This document shows positions 5,973 to 9,120 of a DNA stretch of 9,120 bases, in pieces. The DNA lies in contig CAKTXH010000095.1 of NCBI GenBank assembly GCA_934630975.1, forward strand, positions 1 to 9,120, given 5' to 3'. This stretch comes from an uncultured Clostridia bacterium (lineage in GTDB: Bacteria > Bacillota > Clostridia > Christensenellales > Aristaeellaceae). Every line of letters begins with the position of its first letter. The stretch's first letter is position 1. The notes under the pieces were generated by a model. It saw only the letters and a program-made list of their open reading frames with translations, was not told where the DNA came from and did no database searches. Both the position numbers and the translations under genes were made by a program.

Positions 5973-7141
5973 ACGCGGCGGTGATTGTCGCGGCCGGGCG
6001 CGGTACGCGCATGGGCTTGGAGCGCAACAAGGTGCTCGCGCCGCTCTGCGGTGAACCGGTCATTGCGCGGACGGTGCGCGCGTTTGAACAGACCGGCTGG
6101 TTCGACGGCGGAATCGTCGTCGTCACGGGCGCGTGCGATTTGGATGAAATGAAGCGGATCCTTGCCGACGCGGGGCTGAACGCGCAGGTCGTTCTCGGCG
6201 GTGCAGATAGACAGGAGAGCGTCTGCCGCGGGCTGGCGGCGACGAACCCCGATGCGGATTACGTCGCGATTCACGACGGCGCGCGCCCGCTGGTGACGGC
6301 GGATGTCATCGCGCGGACGCTGGAAAGCGCCCAAAAATTCGGCAGCGGCGTGGCCGCGGTTGCGCTCAAGGACACGGTGAAGCGCGTCGATGACGGCGGC
6401 GTGGTGGTCGATACCCCGCCGCGCGACTGGCTGCGCGCCGTGCAGACCCCGCAGACATTCGAAGCCGGGCTGATCCGCAAAGCGCACGCGGCCTTTGCGC
6501 TCGGCGAGCGCGCGACGGACGACGCGGCGCTGGCGGAACGCATGGGCGTGGCCGTGCATCTGACGGAAGGCGACGTCGAAAACATCAAGCTGACCACGCC
6601 GGAGGATATGCTGCTGGCGCGGCAGGTGATTTTGAAGCGCGAAGGCAAAAAGGAGGAGAAGCCCATGATGCGGGTGGGTCACGGTTACGACGTGCATCGG
6701 CTGGTGGAAGAACGCAAGCTGATTCTCTGCGGGGTGGAAATCCCGTATGCGCTGGGGCTTTTGGGGCACAGCGACGCGGATGTGGCGCTGCATGCGCTGA
6801 TGGATGCGCTGCTCGGCGCGGCGGCGCTGGGCGACATTGGCCGCCACTTCCCGGATACCGACCCGGCGTACAAGGGCGCGGATTCCGGCAAGCTGCTGGA
6901 TCACGTGGTGGCGCTGCTGGAGGAGAAAGGCTATGCCGTCGGCAATGTGGATGTGACGATCATCTGCCAGCGCCCGAAGCTCAAGGATTACATCGAGCAG
7001 ATGCGCGAAAACGTGGCGCGCCATCTCAAGGTGGATGTGGACTGCGTGAACATCAAGGCGACGACGACCGAAAAGCTGGGCTTCGAGGGCGAAGGGCTGG
7101 GCATTTCCAGCCATGCGGTTGCCTGCATCGAAAAAGCGTAA
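5969..7141 (+). CDS. ispDF: Bifunctional IspD/IspF: MEP cytidylyltransferase and MEcPP synthase
   Basis: A 390-residue fusion catalysing two non-consecutive MEP-pathway steps. IspD transfers CMP from CTP to 2-C-methyl-D-erythritol 4-phosphate; IspF cyclises CDP-ME-2-phosphate to 2-C-methyl-D-erythritol 2,4-cyclodiphosphate. IspD covers about 1-230: VIVAAGRGTRMG with K21 (CTP loop), HDGARPL (102-108), RAVQTPQTF (156-164). IspF covers 234-390: GHGYDVH with metal ligands D241 and H243, GHSDADVALH with H275, then LGDIGRHFPDTD and ATTTEKLGFEGEGLGISSHAVA. Both halves are full length, and the linker is only a few residues (KREGKKEEKP). The linker DNA contains a strong Shine-Dalgarno site before ATG 6665, so IspF may also be made alone. 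The start at 5969 overlaps rqcP; GGGGAGGAA lies within the end of rqcP. Fused IspDF is known from alpha- and epsilonproteobacteria. Confidence 0.96.
   Translation: MNAAVIVAAGRGTRMGLERNKVLAPLCGEPVIARTVRAFEQTGWFDGGIVVVTGACDLDEMKRILADAGLNAQVVLGGADRQESVCRGLAATNPDADYVAIHDGARPLVTADVIARTLESAQKFGSGVAAVALKDTVKRVDDGGVVVDTPPRDWLRAVQTPQTFEAGLIRKAHAAFALGERATDDAALAERMGVAVHLTEGDVENIKLTTPEDMLLARQVILKREGKKEEKPMMRVGHGYDVHRLVEERKLILCGVEIPYALGLLGHSDADVALHALMDALLGAAALGDIGRHFPDTDPAYKGADSGKLLDHVVALLEEKGYAVGNVDVTIICQRPKLKDYIEQMRENVARHLKVDVDCVNIKATTTEKLGFEGEGLGISSHAVACIEKA
6649..6667 (+). promoter_or_regulatory. Internal ribosome-binding site and start codon for stand-alone IspF
   Basis: AAAGGAGG (6649-6656) lies 8 bases before ATG 6665, with a second ATG at 6668, all in frame with ispDF. 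IspF translated from 6668 would be 157 residues, the normal length of free-standing IspF. The linker residues KKEEKP are simply the translation of this site. This suggests that an ancestral ispD-ispF gene pair became joined, with the old start site kept. Confidence 0.6.
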
Positions 7142-7144
7142 TTC

Positions 7145-7798
7145 ATGGCCAGAAAAACGAGAAACCGCAGAACAAAATACAAAAAACGGAATCCCATTGC
7201 CGCGCTGCTGGACGGTCTGCTGACTCTGCTGGATCGTGTTTTGGAGGGCTTTGCGGCGGCGGTTGTGGCGCTGATTCGCGGCTTGGGCAAGTTGATTCTG
7301 CTGCTGATGCAGGGATTGCTGTGGCTGGTCAAGCATCTTTTGTTGCTGGTTGCGTGGCCTTTTGGCCGGCTTTGGCGGCTGGTGGTCGGCAGGCGCAACC
7401 GCGCGCACCGCTGCCTGCGGCTGACGGGCTTCGAATTTGAAGAATACATGGCGCAGGTGCTCAAAGACAACGGCTTTCGGCACGTCGAGGTGACGGTGGA
7501 GTGTGGCGATCAGGGCGTGGACATTCTCGCCGTGCGCGGCGGCAAGACTTATGCCATCCAGTGCAAAAACTACGCCGGGGCGGTGGGCAATACCGCCGTA
7601 CAGGAAGCTTACGCGGGCGCGGAATACTACGGATGCGACGTCCCCGTGGTCGTCTGCCCGACGGAATTCACGATTCCCGCGCGGGAGCTGGCCGAATCGA
7701 CGGGCGTGGAGCTTTGGGACGGCGAACGGCTTTCGCACATGATGCGCGTCAGCGGGCGAAGGCCGCACCACGACCCGAGGCGGGACGACGAGCTATAA
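7145..7798 (+). CDS. Membrane-anchored Mrr-like restriction endonuclease-fold protein
   Basis: A 217-residue protein in two parts. Residues 1-17 are strongly basic (MARKTRNRRTKYKKRN). Residues 18-83 are leucine-rich and hydrophobic with a few charges, probably one or two membrane segments (best at about 47-72). Residues 91-192 form a PD-(D/E)XK nuclease domain of the Mrr_cat type: LTGFEFEEYMAQVLKDNGF, then GDQGVDILAV with D126, then the core QCKNY (Q139-X-K141), ending GVELWDGERL. A polar tail (about 200-217) is rich in H, R and D. The active-site residues look intact, so cleavage of DNA near the membrane is plausible but unproven. It starts 3 bases after ispDF without a good ribosome site, so it is probably co-transcribed and coupled. 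No methyltransferase gene is nearby, so a classic restriction system is not indicated. Confidence 0.83.
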   Translation: MARKTRNRRTKYKKRNPIAALLDGLLTLLDRVLEGFAAAVVALIRGLGKLILLLMQGLLWLVKHLLLLVAWPFGRLWRLVVGRRNRAHRCLRLTGFEFEEYMAQVLKDNGFRHVEVTVECGDQGVDILAVRGGKTYAIQCKNYAGAVGNTAVQEAYAGAEYYGCDVPVVVCPTEFTIPARELAESTGVELWDGERLSHMMRVSGRRPHHDPRRDDEL

Positions 7799-7804
7799 TC
7801 AGGC

Positions 7805-7833
7805 TTGACAAATCACGTTTTTTTTAGTATCAT
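7805..7833 (+). promoter_or_regulatory. Sigma-A promoter for the glyS T-box transcript
   Basis: A perfect -35 TTGACA (7805-7810) is followed after exactly 17 bases by TATCAT (7828-7833), 5 of 6 matches to TATAAT. The predicted start is near 7838-7841, which places the first transcribed bases at the foot of the first leader hairpin. The promoter begins 6 bases after the nuclease stop codon, so glyS is an independent transcription unit. Confidence 0.85.
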
Positions 7834-7837
7834 GACG

Positions 7838-8016
7838 GTGCGAATCGCGTTGAAGGGGTTGGCAGCCCGGAGCGGCGCGCACAAAACGAATAATCAAAAG
7901 TGGGCATGCTTTTTACACATGCCAACAAGGGTGGAACCGCGGAAGAGAGTCTTTCGTCCCTTGAATCCAAGCGTGGGCGCGGATTCGGGGCGGCGCTTTC
8001 GCGGTTCTTTGTTTTT
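7838..8016 (+). promoter_or_regulatory. T-box riboswitch (glycine) controlling glyS
   Basis: The T-box sequence AAGGGTGGAACCGCGG (7927-7942) is exact. T-box leaders sense uncharged tRNA and let transcription continue when the cognate amino acid is short. The antiterminator can be drawn fully: CAAGGG (7926-7931) pairs with CCCTTG (7958-7963), the 7-base bulge TGGAACC is 7932-7938, and GCG (7939-7941) pairs with CGT (7955-7957). AAGA/TCTT then closes the top. A Stem III-like hairpin, GGCATG (7903-7908) with CATGCC (7918-7923), lies just upstream. Stem I must fit in about 7838-7882 (GTGCG/CGCAC at its foot), far shorter than the usual roughly 100 bases. A GGC triplet at 7861-7863, followed by A, sits in the loop of GGGTT/AGCCC and is a candidate glycine specifier (inference). 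The downstream gene is glycyl-tRNA synthetase, which fixes the ligand as tRNA-Gly. Confidence 0.93.
7933..8016 (+). terminator. T-box attenuator terminator
   Basis: The outer helix pairs 7933-7945 (inside the T-box sequence, GGAACCGCG and on) with 7996-8008 (ending CGCGGTTCT). The inner helix pairs CGTCCC plus GAATCC (7955-7960, 7963-7968) with GGATTC plus GGGGCG (7981-7992), with TT bulged. The run TTTGTTTTT follows at 8008-8016. Both strands of the antiterminator are consumed, so the two structures exclude each other. Confidence 0.8.
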
Positions 8017-8056
8017 CCCCGGGCGATGAGAAAGACGAGAGAAAGAAGGGTTTTTC

Positions 8057-9120
8057 ATGGCAAAGGTGCAAAACGACACGATGGACAAGCTTGTCGCGCT
8101 GTGCAAGGGCCGCGGCTTCGTGTTCCCCGGCTCTGAAATTTACGGCGGTTTGGCGAACTCCTGGGATTACGGCCCGCTGGGCGTTGAATTCAAGAACAAC
8201 GTCAAGCGCGCGTGGTGGAAGAAGTTCGTGCAGGAGAACAAGTACAACGTCGGCATCGACTGCGCGATTCTGATGAACCGTCAGGTTTGGGTGGCGAGCG
8301 GCCACGTCGGCAACTTCAACGACCCGCTGATGGACTGCAAAGCCTGCAAGGCGCGCTTCCGCGCAGACAAGCTGATTGAGGACTGGGCGAAGGCCAACGG
8401 TCAGGAGATCGAGGCGGACGGCTGGACGAACGAGCAGCTTGAAAGCTTCATCGAGGAGAAGCAGATTCCCTGCCCGACCTGCGGCAAGCACGATTTCACG
8501 GGCATCCGCAAGTTCAACATGATGTTTAAGACCCATCAGGGCGTGACGGAGGACGCGAGCAACGAGATCTATCTGCGCCCGGAGACGGCGCAGGGCATCT
8601 TCGTCAACTTCCCGAACGTCGCCCGCACGACCCGCCGCAAGCTGCCGTTTGGCGTCTGCCAGGTGGGCAAGAGCTTCCGCAACGAGATCACGCCGGGCAA
8701 CTTCATCTTCCGCATCCGCGAGTTCGAGCAGATGGAGCTTGAGTTCTTCTGCATGCCGGGCACGGATCTGGAGTGGTTCAGCTACTGGCGCAGCTACTGC
8801 CACGAGTGGCTCAAGGGTCTGGGCATCAAGGAAGAGCATCTGCGCCTGCGCGACCACAAGCCGGAGGAGCTGGCGCACTATTCCAAGGCGACGACGGACT
8901 TCGAATATCTCTTCCCGTTCGGCTGGGGCGAACTTTGGGGCGTGGCTGACCGCACGGATTTCGACCTGAAGGCGCACCAGACGACTTCCGGCAAGAGCAT
9001 GGAGTATCTGAACCCGACGACGGGCGAGAAGGTCATTCCGTATGTCATCGAGCCGTCCCTGGGCGCGGATCGCGCGGCGCTGGCCTTCCTGTGCGAAGCC
9101 TACGAGGAGCAGGAGCTTGA
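8057..9120 (+). CDS. glyS: Glycyl-tRNA synthetase, single-chain alpha2 type (3' end missing)
   Basis: 354 residues are visible and the frame is open at the window edge; the family is usually about 460. This is a class II synthetase that charges tRNA-Gly with glycine in the cytosol. The ATG at 8057 follows AGAAGGG with 6 bases of spacing. Landmarks: the family N-terminus GRGFVFPGSEIYGGLANSWD (18-37) and a zinc site made by two CxxC pairs (C94/C97 and C139/C142). Motif 2 is FRNEITPGNFIFRIREFEQME (207-227), and motif 3-like IEPSLGADRAAL (331-342) carries R339. It is the eukaryote/archaea-like homodimeric form also found in Bacillota and Actinobacteria, not the bacterial alpha2-beta2 GlyQ/GlyS pair. 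A T-box leader with its own promoter lies immediately upstream, so expression should rise when glycyl-tRNA runs short. Confidence 0.97.
   Translation, partial: MAKVQNDTMDKLVALCKGRGFVFPGSEIYGGLANSWDYGPLGVEFKNNVKRAWWKKFVQENKYNVGIDCAILMNRQVWVASGHVGNFNDPLMDCKACKARFRADKLIEDWAKANGQEIEADGWTNEQLESFIEEKQIPCPTCGKHDFTGIRKFNMMFKTHQGVTEDASNEIYLRPETAQGIFVNFPNVARTTRRKLPFGVCQVGKSFRNEITPGNFIFRIREFEQMELEFFCMPGTDLEWFSYWRSYCHEWLKGLGIKEEHLRLRDHKPEELAHYSKATTDFEYLFPFGWGELWGVADRTDFDLKAHQTTSGKSMEYLNPTTGEKVIPYVIEPSLGADRAALAFLCEAYEEQEL

Noticed and set aside
5699..7771. A 690-codon open frame on the minus strand opposite rqcP, ispDF and the nuclease gene
   Set aside because: It runs across three well-supported plus-strand genes and their boundaries. 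Its composition (H, R, Q) is the usual antisense artefact.
7817..7824. Run of eight T's after the nuclease gene as a terminator
   Set aside because: No GC-rich hairpin precedes it; the run lies in the 17-base spacer of the glyS promoter.

Overview
The window reads as a chromosomal segment of a G+C-rich member of the Bacillota, most likely class Clostridia. This is inferred from strong AGGAGG-type Shine-Dalgarno sites, a T-box leader controlling glycyl-tRNA synthetase, the small RNA-binding protein RqcP, and the TrkA/TrkH pair. Housekeeping genes are G+C rich (for example 70% over 6241-6300). The toxin-antitoxin pair and the gap at 2915-3356 are clearly poorer (43% over 5281-5340 and over 3181-3240). 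All convincing genes lie on the plus strand; the long minus-strand frames are by-products of G+C-rich codon use.

Left block (1-2914): the 3' end of trkA, complete trkH, and a Gfo/Idh/MocA-family oxidoreductase, closely spaced and probably one transcript. TrkA is the nucleotide-binding gate of the K+ transporter and TrkH is its pore. A gene-free gap follows (2915-3356). It holds copy 1 of a two-hairpin repeat, a long imperfect hairpin that probably terminates the trk transcript, a second inverted repeat, and an extended -10 promoter for the next gene.

Middle block (3357-5599): a polytopic membrane protein resembling the DUF6020/GT-C type, followed by an overlapping two-gene cassette: a minimal nucleotidyltransferase (MntA-like antitoxin) and an HI0074-type HEPN protein (HepT-like toxin), together a type VII toxin-antitoxin module. 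Copy 2 of the repeat follows hepT, so the two copies bracket this accessory-looking block.

Right block (5715-9120): rqcP overlaps ispDF by ATGA. ispDF encodes a bifunctional MEP-pathway enzyme with a strong in-frame Shine-Dalgarno site at the IspD/IspF junction. Next comes a membrane-anchored Mrr-like nuclease. Finally a consensus promoter drives a compact T-box leader (antiterminator/terminator) in front of glyS, which runs off the end of the window.

The items most worth attention are the very short Stem I of the T-box, the internal ribosome-binding site in ispDF, and the repeat whose arms differ by paired compensatory changes. No wholly new multi-gene system is evident.
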